A stretch of DNA of 64,000 nucleotides from Tillandsia leiboldiana (lineage: Eukaryota > Streptophyta > Magnoliopsida > Poales > Bromeliaceae): positions 51,082,998 through 51,146,997 of the forward strand of contig CM055066.1 in NCBI GenBank assembly GCA_029204045.2, in the 5' to 3' direction. This document shows positions 45,210 to 55,824 of the stretch, in pieces. The notes under the pieces were generated by a model, which had not been told where the DNA came from, did no database searches, and worked only from the letters and a program-made list of their open reading frames with translations. Within the stretch, counting starts at the first letter, position 1. Every line of letters starts with the position of its first letter. Both the position numbers and the translations under genes were made by a program.

Positions 45210-46160
45210 GTTCTCCTGCTTTTCGCGCGAAGCACTAATGGTCTGTATATGCTGGAAAATACATCTAATTGATCCATAGTTGCTTCATAATGTGCAAATA
45301 ATATGCCAGACTTTTTGTGATCTTCGTATTTTGGCCAACTTTTTTGTTATACATAATGCTGTTCTTATAGACTGTTGATGTGTTAAAATCGTAATGTCTC
45401 CTGCTTTTTGTTGCAGCATTAATGGCCTGACATGCAGAAAAATACATGTAATTGATCCATAGTATGTGACATCCCCGAAATTTGAAATAGTCCTATATAT
45501 AAATGGTATAATAGGACTAAAATTCTTAACCCCACTATAGTATTTTAGATGATAGTTAAGCGTGCTAGAGCTAGAGTAGTTCTAGGATGGGTGACCCTCT
45601 GGGAAGTTAGGGCGTCACAATTGGTATCAGAGATAATCACCAGTCGAAAATGTGAGATGAGTCTCGGCTGAGTCAGGGTTATATAGCGAATAGAGTGTGG
45701 CTTCCCGGCTAATGACCGTTGTAGGTGGAGTGTAGCTCCCTACAAGGTCGGCTAAGGCTAGCGAGACGAGTCTCACATCACCTGGTACTAGTGAGTGTGC
45801 TTGAGTCTGACGTGAACGTCAGGACTTAAAGGGGGGAGAAATGTGACACCTCCGAAATTTGAAATAATCATATATATAAATGATATAATAGGACTAAAAC
45901 TCTTAACCCTTTCGTGATTATCATATTTTAGCTAACTTTTTGGTTATACAGAATGTTGTTCTTATAGATCACAGATCTGTTAGTATCTCCTCTTTGCGGC
46001 AGCATTACTGGCCTGTATTTGTTCCAAAAATACATGCAATTGATCTGTAGTAGCTTCATAAGATGCAATATGCAAGACCTTTTAAGATCATCCTATGTTG
46101 GCCCACTTTTTTATTATACAAAATGTTGTTCTTGTAGGTTGTTGATGTGTTACTATGTTT
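45210..46160. repeat. Approximately 190 bp tandem repeat downstream of MED33
   Basis: About three diverged units share GCATTAATGGCCTG or close variants, AAAATACATGTAATTGATC and GTTATACA-AATG-TGTTCTTATAG text. They start just after the MED33 coding end and may include its 3'UTR. Unit 2 is interrupted by the family T2 element at 45465-45912. Confidence 0.75.
45465..45912 (+). mobile_element. TRIM-like element (family T2), 3' LTR truncated
   Basis: A 155 bp LTR (45465-45619) runs from TGTGACATCCCCGAAATTTG to GGGCGTCACA. It is followed by primer binding site TTGGTATCAGAG (45621-45632), about 210 bp of non-coding internal sequence, a purine tract AAAGGGGGGAGAA, and a second LTR start TGTGACACCTCCGAAATTTG at 45842 that stops near 45912. 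Remnants of the same family lie at 30295-31952. Confidence 0.85.
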
Positions 46161-46179
46161 GATTTGATGGGCTTTGATT

Positions 46180-46248
<69 letters not shown>

Positions 46249-46250
<2 letters not shown>

Positions 46251-46417
46251 AAAATGCTATGTGTACACCCCTTTCGGGGTGTACATCATACACCCCACCC
46301 ATCTAAGGGTGGGGGTGTGATGATGGGTCACTTGATGGGACCCGTAAAAAGTATCGTCACCATTAAAATGGTGGAGGTGTATGATGTACACCCCTTCGGG
46401 GTGTACGGGTAGCATTG

Positions 46418-46420
<3 letters not shown>
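46249..46420. mobile_element. Family C Mutator-type MITE
   Basis: 172 bp from GGAAAATGCTATGTGTACA to GTAGCATTGCTC-type end (here GGGTAGCATTGCTC). The CCCCTTTCGGGGTGTACAT hairpin words occur near both ends. Close copies are at 58947 and 61122. Confidence 0.9.
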
Positions 46421-46507
<87 letters not shown>

Positions 46508-46510
<3 letters not shown>

Positions 46511-46952
46511 GGCAATTTTCTATATACTCATAAAATTTTTTCTATTTTTAGATTTATCCTTCTTAGAAGGTTAATATTAAAACTATCCTTCTTATGTTCC
46601 AACTTCTTTCTAAAATACTCCTGAAGTTAAACTCTGTTAGTGTACCGTTTGGAGCTGCCGTTATCTGTGTAAAATTATCATTTTGCCCTTTCATTCAAAT
46701 ATATCCTTCTATCATAACCAACTTTTCTTATGTATCCTTAAAATTTTCAATAGTTTTGATAGATGGGGACAAAATAGGTATATCTGATAGTTTTCAACTC
46801 CGATTATTATTTAACTCTAGTTTAACTCTAGTTAAGGAAACGGTAAGGGTATTTTTAATAACGGTGGAACGTATGAAGGGTATATTGAAAAGAAAAAAAT
46901 AAAAGAGGTAAATCAGATATTTCTTCAGATTTCAAAATTACACAGGCAATTA

Positions 46953-46955
<3 letters not shown>
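46508..46955. mobile_element. Family B Mutator-type MITE
   Basis: Begins GGGGCAATTTTCTATA and ends GGCAATTATCTC. The central text is the ordinary type (ACCAACTTTTCTTATG), not telomere repeat. It is embedded in (TA)n. Confidence 0.85.
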
Positions 46956-47024
<69 letters not shown>

Positions 47025-47030
<6 letters not shown>

Positions 47031-47829
47031 AACAATAAGACAATAATGTTAACAATAATGGAGTCAACTCGTGTCATTTTTATGTTGTATTGATGCGTGT
47101 GGTGTCGCTTTCAGATTTTCTTCAATAATTTTGTATAGTGGCTGTATCATGTTATCATTTATCATCTCTTTTTTTTTTTGATTACTAGTCCTAGTTCCAA
47201 GCTAGGGATTTCAATGGATATAAATATTTAAAATTTTATTCAAATTTAAATTTGAATGAAATAAATTTATTTGATGTTAAATAAATAAGATTTTGAATAC
47301 GAGTACAAAAAAATAAAAATCAGATTTGAATTCGGATATGAATTTTTTGCCCGAATTAATTTTATATTTTGAGGATTAAACTATTTGCTTATATAATTTT
47401 AGAATATAGAGTATCTAATTCGAAAATTTTGAGGACTAAATTAAATATAAAATGAGTTTGGATTAAGTAAAAAGAATATATTGGAGATTCTCAACTGTGG
47501 ACATTATGAAAATTGTATCCAAAATTTTATTTTATTTCTTTAATTATTGGCATTTCCTTACAAAGTAATTGCAATTATGAAATTCAAATAATTTCCAATT
47601 TATTTATTTATTTTCTTCAATCTAATTGTCCAAACTTAATTAATTAAACTAAATAAAAGTTAAAAAAATATGAGCCAAAAAAATAAAAAAATAATAAAAA
47701 AATAATGCAACCCATATATTCAAAATCGGGTGTACGATGTATACTTCACCCATTCAGAGATGGAGACGGTCACTTAGAAGTGACTGATAAAATTTATTCT
47801 ATTCCAGAATAAATAGAATATAAAATATA
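47025..47829. other. Gene-free DNA with degenerate MITE fragments
   Basis: About 47199-47410 resembles the CTAGGGATGTC MITE (CTAGGGATTTCAATGGATA). From about 47706 a degenerate family C relative (CGGGTGTACGATGTATAC) runs into the family B insertion and resumes after 48291 (TATATCCGATTTCGGATG). No gene. Confidence 0.6.
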
Positions 47830-48282
47830 GAGATAATTGTCTGTGTACTCCTGAAATCTGAAGAAATATCTGATTTACCCTTCTTATTTTTTTCTTTCCA
47901 ATATACCCTTCATACGTTCCACCGTTATTAAAAATATCCCTACCGTTTTTCTTTTTTAAGTTAACTAGGGTTAAACTAGAGTTAACTAATAATCGAAGTT
48001 GAAAACTATCAGATATACCTATTTTGTCCCTATCTATCAAAATTATTGAAAATTTTAAGGGTACATAAAAAAAAAGTTGATTATAATAGAAGGGTATATT
48101 TGAAAGGGCAAAATGGTAATTTCACAGATAACGGCAGTTTCAAATGGTACACTAACCGAGTTTAACTTCAGGGTATTTTAGAAAGAAGTTGGAACGTAAG
48201 AAGGGTAATTTTAATATTAGCCTTCTAAGAAAGTTAAATATAAAAACAGAAAAATATTTAGGAGTATATAAAAAATTGTCTC
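47830..48282. mobile_element. Family B Mutator-type MITE inside a family C-like relic
   Basis: Begins GAGATAATTGTCTGTG and ends AAAATTGTCTC, with a perfect 9 bp target duplication TAAAATATA (47821-47829 and 48283-48291). It is oriented opposite to the copy at 8547. Confidence 0.9.
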
Positions 48283-48590
48283 TAAAATATATATCCGATT
48301 TCGGATGTATAAAAATATTTTTCAAAAAAAAATTAGGATAAATTTTAATTTGTCCTATCTGGTTTAGCTTAGTTTTACTTTACTAGGATAGTAAAATAAT
48401 TTCTTTTTGATAATTAAAGAGTATTTTAAGTATTAAGTTTTGGAAAATTTTGTATAATAGTGTTGTAAAGTAGAAACAAGCCAAATTAAAGGTAGTTAAG
48501 CGCAACTTTTATGACCACAGGGTGGCAATGTGAAAATCAGCTAAACTAAGAGGGGCAAATTAAAGTTTACATAAAAATTATGTTCAAAGA

Positions 48591-48976
48591 GGATTAATTT
48601 TATAAGGCTCTGTATAAATATAGCGAATAACAGATATATTTTCTACAAAATTTAATTTTTTATATTTATTATTTTAAAATTTTTAAGTTAATTATATATA
48701 TTTTTACCGTTAATATTTATTAAAAAAATATAATTAATTATAGATTAAATACTTAATTTTGATTATAGATAAAATAAATTTATTTTTTTATTTTTTAAAT
48801 ATTATACGATATATTTATAAAGATAAAATTAATATTTTATCTATATTTTATTTAGAAAATAAATAATAAATTACCGGTATAATTTAGAATTTTTAAAAAT
48901 TAAATATAAAAAGATGAACTTTATAAAAATATATTTATGAGTAGATAGATTTACATAGAGCTATATGAAATTAACC
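48591..48976. mobile_element. Degenerate family A MITE
   Basis: The left GGATTAATTTTATAAGGCTC and right TAGAGCTATATGAAATTAACC correspond to family A ends with many changes. An old copy upstream of the TRM gene. Confidence 0.6.
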
Positions 48977-49010
48977 TTTGTAAAAATTACTTATAATTGA
49001 GGGGTTTCCG

Positions 49011-49666
49011 TGCAAAATTTAACCTCTCCATCTTGTCGGTAAAGCTCTTTCGGAACGAGTCGCGCCATTAATGGCTTCTTCTTCTTCTTCTTCTTCTTCT
49101 TCCTCTTCCTCCTCCTCTCCTCCCCCATCCAAACCCTAATCCCAACCCCATCCCCAATCCCAACTCCAACCCTAACCCCAATGCGAATCCCACGTCGCCT
49201 CCTACTCCGGGATCTCACTTCACCCCGTGAGTTCTCCTCCTCCCCGTCGATTTCTCCCTCTCCCCACCGATCCGTGCAAAAATTTAGGGTTTTCGCAACA
49301 ATTCGACCCCCGCATTGCTCGATCCGACGCGGGTTTTGAGTAGATCGCGCTTCGCGTTCTCCAGTTGCTCTCGGGTCAAATCTCGAGACGTTGACCCGTG
49401 GGATTTACTGCGGTGAGGTGATTTTTCGCCGAATTCGTACGATTTGTGGCTCCATTAGTGCGTTGTGTGGTGGATTGGTTTGTGTTTGTGAAAAATATGG
49501 GGTGTTTTTGGTGGTGGTTGTGAGTGTTTTGTGATCTCGTTGGAGAGAACTGGGCGTAGAAATAGCTACTTCTGAGGCTAATGGCTTCTTCAATTTGCTT
49601 ATAATTGTGAAAAATACAGGGATTTTGGGGGTGGATATGAGTGTCTTGTGATCTTGTTATAGAGAA
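49011..49666 (+). promoter_or_regulatory. 5' leader of the TRM gene: pyrimidine tract, uORF, telo-box, likely 5'UTR intron
   Basis: A (CTT)n-rich tract (about 49077-49120) and a telo-box AAACCCTAA (49131-49139) mark a typical plant 5' leader. A 22-codon upstream reading frame (49071-49139, Met-Ala then mainly Ser and Pro) ends within the telo-box. A CACCCC/GTGAG donor at 49226/49227 and a TACAG acceptor at 49619 suggest a 5'UTR intron. Part of the region is tandemly duplicated with exon 1. Transcription start is not determined. Confidence 0.5.
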
Positions 49667-49722
49667 ATGGGTGTAGAAAAAGCTGCTTCTAAGGGTAATG
49701 GCTTCTGCAATTGGTTTGAGTG
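49485..49722. repeat. Approximately 119 bp tandem duplication across the TRM exon 1 start
   Basis: Copy 1 (about 49485-49603) and copy 2 (about 49604-49722) share GTGAAAAATA, GTGATCT-GTT and TAATGGCTTCT-CAATT. Copy 2 has the start codon (GAAATGGGTGTAG); copy 1 reads GAACTGGGCGTAG, with no ATG there and a stop soon after. Confidence 0.85.
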
Positions 49723-52700
49723 GAGCAAGAAATCGCGGAAGAGGTTGTTCTCCTCCAATGCCGAATCCTCGTCCGGTAACTCTCCTCGATCTAAAATTCC
49801 GATCGCAATCCCTTTATTTATCTTCTTTGTAAACATGTATGCACCTTACATGAACAATGCCACATTTTGGAAAGGGCACTAACTTTAGAAGTATTAATTT
49901 TAGGGCATATGATGTTACAATTGTTGGCTATTTATTTATGGGTACCGACAAAATGCCCAGAAGACTATTAAGTTGAGTGGGGCTGCGGTCCACAATAGAT
50001 CTAACGTACAGATGGGTTGAGTCCGGTCGAGACTCGTGGGCGCAGTGTCTGTACGCTTTAAGTGAATTGGTTGCGTATTTCTAATAGCTCGAGCTTTTGG
50101 GATTAATGGTTAGCACCAATGATACGAGAACAATATGTTTGATTTAAGTACCCCTGCATCAAAAGTTAATGGTGCTTTTCACTTGTTTTGGACAGAATAT
50201 ACAGTAGCCTAATAGAATTCTGTAATTTGTTTAACAAATATTTCAGTAAAATTTTTTGCTCAGGTAAGGACCATACAGTTTTTCCTAGTTTTAGGATCTT
50301 TTCGTCAGAAGAAATGTTGAAACTTTGCGCTCATTGCAGAGAAAGAAGCGAAGGGGAAGGAAACGGACGATAGTGTTGCGAGCTCGCTCCCGCTTTTGGT
50401 GGGTTTTAATGCTTTTGGATGGGTTGAATTGATTAGTGTTCTTGTTTGCTGAATCACTTTTTGTATGGTGCGTTGACAGGTTGATGAGGATGAGATTGTA
50501 GGAGTGCCGAGTGTTAAGGGAAGCAGCGGAAGCAGCGATTACAGCTGTTCATCTTCGGTGACCGATGAAGAAGGGAATGGAGTACGACCCTTGGGAGTAG
50601 TGGCGAGGCTTATGGGTTTGAATTCTATGCCTAAAAGAGGTGTTTCTGAACCCTACTCCACGCCTGTGCATGATTCGATGAGTAATCTTCGAGAGAACCA
50701 TGATCGGCAAGTTGGTCACGAAATTTACATCAATGATCATCTCCGTCATGGTCCTGTTATTAAGGGAACCAAAGCCTACCCTGGGAAACTGATGGAGATG
50801 TGGTCGGAAAAGATGCCAAGTAGTCCGATCGAGAGGTTTCGAATGGAAGCTTTGCCTCGGCAATCTTCCAGGGCTATTGCGATTCCCCATTATAAGTCAT
50901 TGTCACCAATAAGAAGCCCTGCACTCTCATCTACTAGAGATGCAGCTCATATAATGGAAGTTGCAGCAAAGATAATTGAACCTCGACTTCAGAGTGGCAC
51001 CAATACGTGTAAAGTTCGGGCTTCTGGGATATATTTAAGTCCTTTACGAGTTTCTGATTCGAGGGAGACCATTACATCTGCACAAAGAACATCAAGACTT
51101 CAAGAAGCGCAAAGGCGACTCGTTGGGTCTTCTTCGGCGGGTTCTCTTAAAGGAAAACCTTTGAAAAGCAGAAATTTAAGTGATTCAGACGAAAGTACTG
51201 TTGATAGGCCTTCGTCCATAATAAGAACCGATCCATCTGGTTCGAAAGGCATCAGAAAATCAAGGACGCCTGAGGTTCAATCTAGGTTGTATGTCCAAAG
51301 AAGGGAAGGTTCAGGCAATTCCAGTAGAAAAGTTTTAACTCAGAAGGACTTCGATGAATGTAAGCTGAATGGGCCGGTAAGAAGTCAACCGAACAATCAA
51401 AGGAACGGTAATCAGAAAAGAACAGCGAGCAATGCTTCTTGTGTGCTCAGGCAAAACAACAAGAAGCAAAACAGTGTTGTAAATCGAGATAAGTCAACTT
51501 CAAAGTCATCCGTCGCTAAAAGGCTGGCCGAAAAAGCTCTTTCTGGAGAAGCCGCTTCTCGGAAGGTCAAGGCTGTAAATAAACCTTCAGGGAGCACAAG
51601 AGTTGGTTATAGAAAGGATGGTTCAAGTCCAAGTAATCTTGTAAAGGAAAGGTTGATATCGAGTGGTGCGAACACCTCTCAAACGAAAAAAGTGGCAGAG
51701 AACATTTCAGCGAGCAGAATTGAAAAGCATATTCAGCATAATGTCGTGATAGTTGAACGATCAAGATTGAGCGAGGATAAGAGAAAAAATGCTATCGATG
51801 TTGTATCTTTCACATTCACATCACCAATGAACAAATCATTATCCCCCTCTTATGCCGTGGGAAAACATGACATAAAGAATGGATACTCTTCTGATAATCC
51901 TTGCCCAAGCAGTGGCTTAGATTCAGGAAACAAGAAATTCCTGAATAACCAATCGAATGCAATCGATGGTGATTTTCTGGGTATCCTTTTGGACCAGAAG
52001 CTGAGGGAATTAACATCGAGTGCCGAGTCACCCTATTGTAAATCTACCAAGGGTGGCCTCGCTCTAGATTTTCCACCAGTTTTACCAGAGGCAGCAGCTG
52101 CCTGTGAAACCTCTGGTGTCGCACCTGTTGTACATGAAAGGGAGTCGTTAGGGTCTTATCAGGATGAATTAGTCGGTAATGATGAAACAGGCATCCTATT
52201 TGCTAATGATCAGGTGTGCAGTATGCGGCCTGATGTGCAGGTTTGTGTTAGTTATTATTATTAGAGATAATTGCCTGTGTACTCCTGAAATCTGAAGAAA
52301 TATCTGATTTATCCCTCTTATTTTTTTCTTTCCAATATATCCTTCATACGTTCCACCGTTATTAAAAATACCCCTACCGTTTCCCTTTGTTAAGTTAACT
52401 AGGGTTAAACTAGAGTTAAATAATAATCGGAGTTGAAAACTATCAGATATACCTATTTTGTCCTTATCTACCAAAACTATTGAAAATTTTAAGAGTACAT
52501 AAAAAAAGTTGATTATGGTAGAAGGGTATATTTGAAAAGGCAAAATAGTAATTTCACATAGATAACGGCAGCTCCAAACGGTACACTAACAGAGTTTAAC
52601 TTCAGGGGTATTTTAGAAAAAAGTTGGAACGTAAGAAGGGTAGTTTTAATATTAGCCTTCTAAGAGGGGTAAATCTAAAAACAGAGAAATTTTTAGGGGT

Positions 52701-54601
52701 ATATAGGAAATTGCCCCTTATTATTATTACCTTTATTACCTGTATACTTTGTTGGATATCCATCTGTCGATGTTTTACGGAGGATGTTATTACGTTAAAT
52801 TTTGTCTTAAAACGAACTTTACATTATTAGTTAGTTCCTTTCAATTAGTCATATTTATAGCATAGATGAGGTACGATTTTCTTGTCATAAGTCTAAAAAA
52901 GGTCTAACACTGTTCTGCTTCCCCCACTGAAATTGGAATGTCGGATGCAAATTATCATAAGAACAAAGAGTGAAAAGATGTTTATATAATCATGGTGACA
53001 AAATACTTAAAACTGCTTAGCTCAGTAAATGTTCATTTTTTTCGCAATAGGTACTTTCATTTGGAGTCATGCCTGACCAGTATGGTTGCTGTTATAGCTC
53101 AATTTTTGCACAGAAAAAAAAATGCAGTTAGGAGTATATTTGGGGCATAGTGCAGCCTCCATCGTAGGAAAATACTGCTTTGAGCTCAGAATGAATTGGG
53201 GTACTAAAGAATAGGTTTTGACAAGGTTTTAAGTATCCATCGGAACGGGCCGTATTTACCGTGCCGTACCGTGCCAACAAGATACCGGCACGATACAGCT
53301 CCCGTGCCGATGACACAGTTCAAAACCTTTTTTTCTTAAAATTACTAAGTAATTTTCTTAATAAAGTTCAAAATATTTGATAAAGATACATAATAAGCAA
53401 TTAAAAAATTTTGTTGCTAAAGAAATTAAATATTTCATGCCATTATGTGTCGGCACGTATGTATTTTTTGTGACCGGCACTCATCGGCACGGCTCAGCAC
53501 GCACCGTGTCGTACCGTGCCGGCAAGTTTTCGGCACGACCCCGTGCCACGGCACTTAAATCCTTGGGTTTTGAGTACTATGATTGGATCATCATGAAATT
53601 AATACTTTGTGAGAGTTGAGTCTAGTTTGATTTGGATCTTTCCTGTTTAGTGTATTTTCACCAAATTTACGGATAAGTTACATCAAGGGGATAACTTTAC
53701 TTGGCATTACCTTTTCCAGCAAACTGGAAGGAGGGATCACATCAGCAACCGCGGGGACCATAAGGAAGCCGGGAATCTACATTCGAGTCCCCATTCCATC
53801 TTTGAAGCCTCTTTTTCAAATGAAAGCTGCATCTCTTCAGAGAGCTGCGAGAGTTCAAAAGGTAATTAAAAGATGCAGTAGCACGGATGTTATCTAATCA
53901 TTCAGTTTCATGTTTTCCCTTATCACGAAATCTTATGGTTCTTTTCAGAAGCCAAGATATCTTCTTCCTCCCAAGTTCTTAATTCTTATTTCCCCAACGA
54001 AGTTCCGGAGGTGGAAACTGAGATAGATCTACCCGAGTCGCCCATCTCGTCATTTTCAGCAACTACCCTCGGAATGCCTGCGTCAGAAACAGATAGCACG
54101 TGCCGTACAGATTATTGGAATGCAGAACTGGAATTCGTGCGACAGATGTTGAGAGCTAACGCCATCTCTTTCGATATCATCCTCTCTTATAAACCGGAGC
54201 AAGCCGGCGGACTTCTCGACCCCCTTCTTTTTGAGGAGATAGAAGCAAACCGAGTATCCGCGGACTTCGGAATGAGGAGGAAGATGTTATTTGGTTGCAT
54301 TAATGAATGCTTGGGTGTGAAACTTTGCTATTATTTCCATGCGGGGTATAGACTCTGGGCTAGAGGGTTGGCATTTTTACGTTCGAATTTCGCCGAAGAA
54401 GTCTATAAAGAGATTTCAGCTTGGGAGAGCATCGGGGAGTGGATGGTCGACGAACATGTCGAGAGAGACATGAGTAGCCAATTGGGGAGGTGGGTCGACT
54501 TTGAAAACGAATCGTTTGAATTGGGTACAGAGATCGAGAGCAAGATTTTAAGTTCGTTGGTCGATGAAGTTGTTGCTGATTTTGATATTGGAGCCCTATA
54601 G
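49667..54601 (+). CDS. TRM-family (TON1 recruiting motif) protein, DUF3741/DUF4378
   Basis: Plant TRM proteins bring TON1 and PP2A-type complexes to cortical microtubules and affect cell shape and division-plane setting; this family role is established, that of this member is inferred. Five exons: 49667-49775, 50340-50398, 50480-52240, 53720-53861, 53949-54601, all GT-AG, in phase, 907 aa. The N-terminus has WFEWSKKSRKRLFSS (about 16-30), then an acidic EDEI segment, SSDYSCSSSVTDEEG, and the DUF3741-type signature VARLMGL (97-103). KMPSSPIERF follows. The middle is Ser/Lys-rich and probably disordered. The C-terminal ~170 residues (from YWNAELEFVRQML) fit DUF4378, ending LVDEVVADF, which resembles a TON1-binding motif. 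Closest by memory to the TRM6/7/8 group, but I am not sure of the subgroup. Intron 1 holds a TRIM LTR relic and intron 3 two MITEs. Confidence 0.92.
49922..50126 (+). mobile_element. Degenerate solo LTR of TRIM family T1
   Basis: Begins TGTTGGCTATTTATTTATGG, has two internal deletions relative to the 282 bp LTR, and ends around ACCAATGATAC. No clear target duplication. Located in TRM intron 1. Confidence 0.8.
52264..52717. mobile_element. Family B Mutator-type MITE next to a splice donor
   Basis: Begins GAGATAATTGCCTGTG and ends GGAAATTGCCCC, with a perfect 9 bp target duplication TTATTATTA (52255-52263 and 52718-52726). It starts 24 bp after the end of TRM exon 3. Ordinary, non-telomeric centre. 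Confidence 0.92.
53222..53565 (-). mobile_element. hAT-2 MITE, intact
   Basis: Begins CAAGGTTTTAAG and ends CTTAAATCCTTG, with a perfect 8 bp target duplication GGTTTTGA (53214-53221 and 53566-53573). Orientation is opposite to the copy at 35091. Located in TRM intron 3. Confidence 0.93.
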
Positions 54602-55140
54602 CCGCAGCCCTTCCTCCCGCTCGACTGTAAGTTATCAGCTGTATTATATATTTACACATTGCTTTCTCCAGTTTGACCTTTTTCCTTTCTCTAGTTCATT
54701 CATTTAGCTTCGAGTTCTTCGAGGTTGACCAAGCATTACATCAACCTTGAAACTGTTTTACCTTTTCATTGAAAGTTAAAAAGAAAAACAAAAAACGAAA
54801 ACTAAAAGAACGAGAAGGTAAACCCTAATTAGTTCATATGAATCTCTGAAATCCGTGACTGAGACCTTTCGCGCTTGTATCTGTAAATGTCTTCCTCTGT
54901 CATATGTATTTAATCTTAATTTTCTGCTTTTTGGGGATTCTTGCTCACTGTTTTCGCGAACTAACTTATGTCTAATCTGAGCTTTTTTTTTGGTACCAAT
55001 TATGCAGGTTCTTACAAAAAATACCATTATGTTAAGTTGTGTATTATGTCTTTCTCTTTCATCTTAACATGCCTACATTATGTTAAACAGCAATGACCTT
55101 GCCATATATAGGATATTTGCATGATTCTAACTAGTTTTTT

Positions 55141-55664
55141 GGGTTAATTGCATACATGTCCCTGCAAATATGTCGAATTGCAAATATATCCCTGGAAAAT
55201 TCAACTTTTCATATTTATCCCTTCAAAAATTCAAAGTTCTTCAAATATGCCCCTCTGGTTAATCCCCGTTTGGAATCTGTTTATTTTTTAACAGATTCGA
55301 TGTGAAATGACTTTTTTGCCCCCTTACAAATATATTCCTCCAAAAGCAATACCATTATACTTGTTACAAAAATGCCCCTCTCCAAAAATCATAAAATTCT
55401 ATCATCAAAATAATTCTTTTTTTTCTTTTTTTTTTTCTTTTTTTGAGGTATAATATGGAAAGGATAAATACGTAAATTTAATTTTTAATCTAACCAAGGT
55501 TAAGCATTTAACCTAGGGTTAAATCAACTTTTTTAACAGAGATGGACGGTAGGGGCATATTTGAATAACGGTGAATTTTTGAAGGGATAAATATGAAAAG
55601 TTGAATTTTGCAGGGATATATTTGCAATTCGATATATTTGTAGGGACATGTATGTAATTAACCC
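55141..55664. mobile_element. Family A Mutator-type MITE, longer variant
   Basis: Begins GGGTTAATTGCATACATG and ends GTATGTAATTAACCC, with a perfect 9 bp target duplication TAGTTTTTT (55132-55140 and 55665-55673). At 524 bp it is about 95 bp longer than the other intact copies. The stretch 54602-55131 before it holds the TRM 3'UTR and no further gene. Confidence 0.92.
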
Positions 55665-55824
55665 TAGTTTTTTCGGCGCATAGCAACAAATATGTTCAAA
55701 TGTTCGAGTAAATTGTTATGGGAGTAGCAATGTTTGCTAAAGCTGTTTTACTTTTGCATTGTAGTTTTTCTACAATGTTTGTACATTTTTGAGGAACTAA
55801 ATAAGCTCATCAGTGTTGAAAAGA

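Larger units (their letters stand above)
46182..47024. repeat. (TA)n / MITE / (TA)n / MITE / (TA)n chain
   Basis: Three long TA tracts (46182-46248, 46421-46507, 46956-47024) alternate with a family C MITE and a family B MITE. Each MITE is therefore flanked on both sides by TA microsatellite, so target duplications cannot be separated from the tract. Confidence 0.92.

Noticed and set aside
46155..46624. Frames with long Tyr-Ile runs
   Set aside because: They are translated TA microsatellite and MITE sequence.
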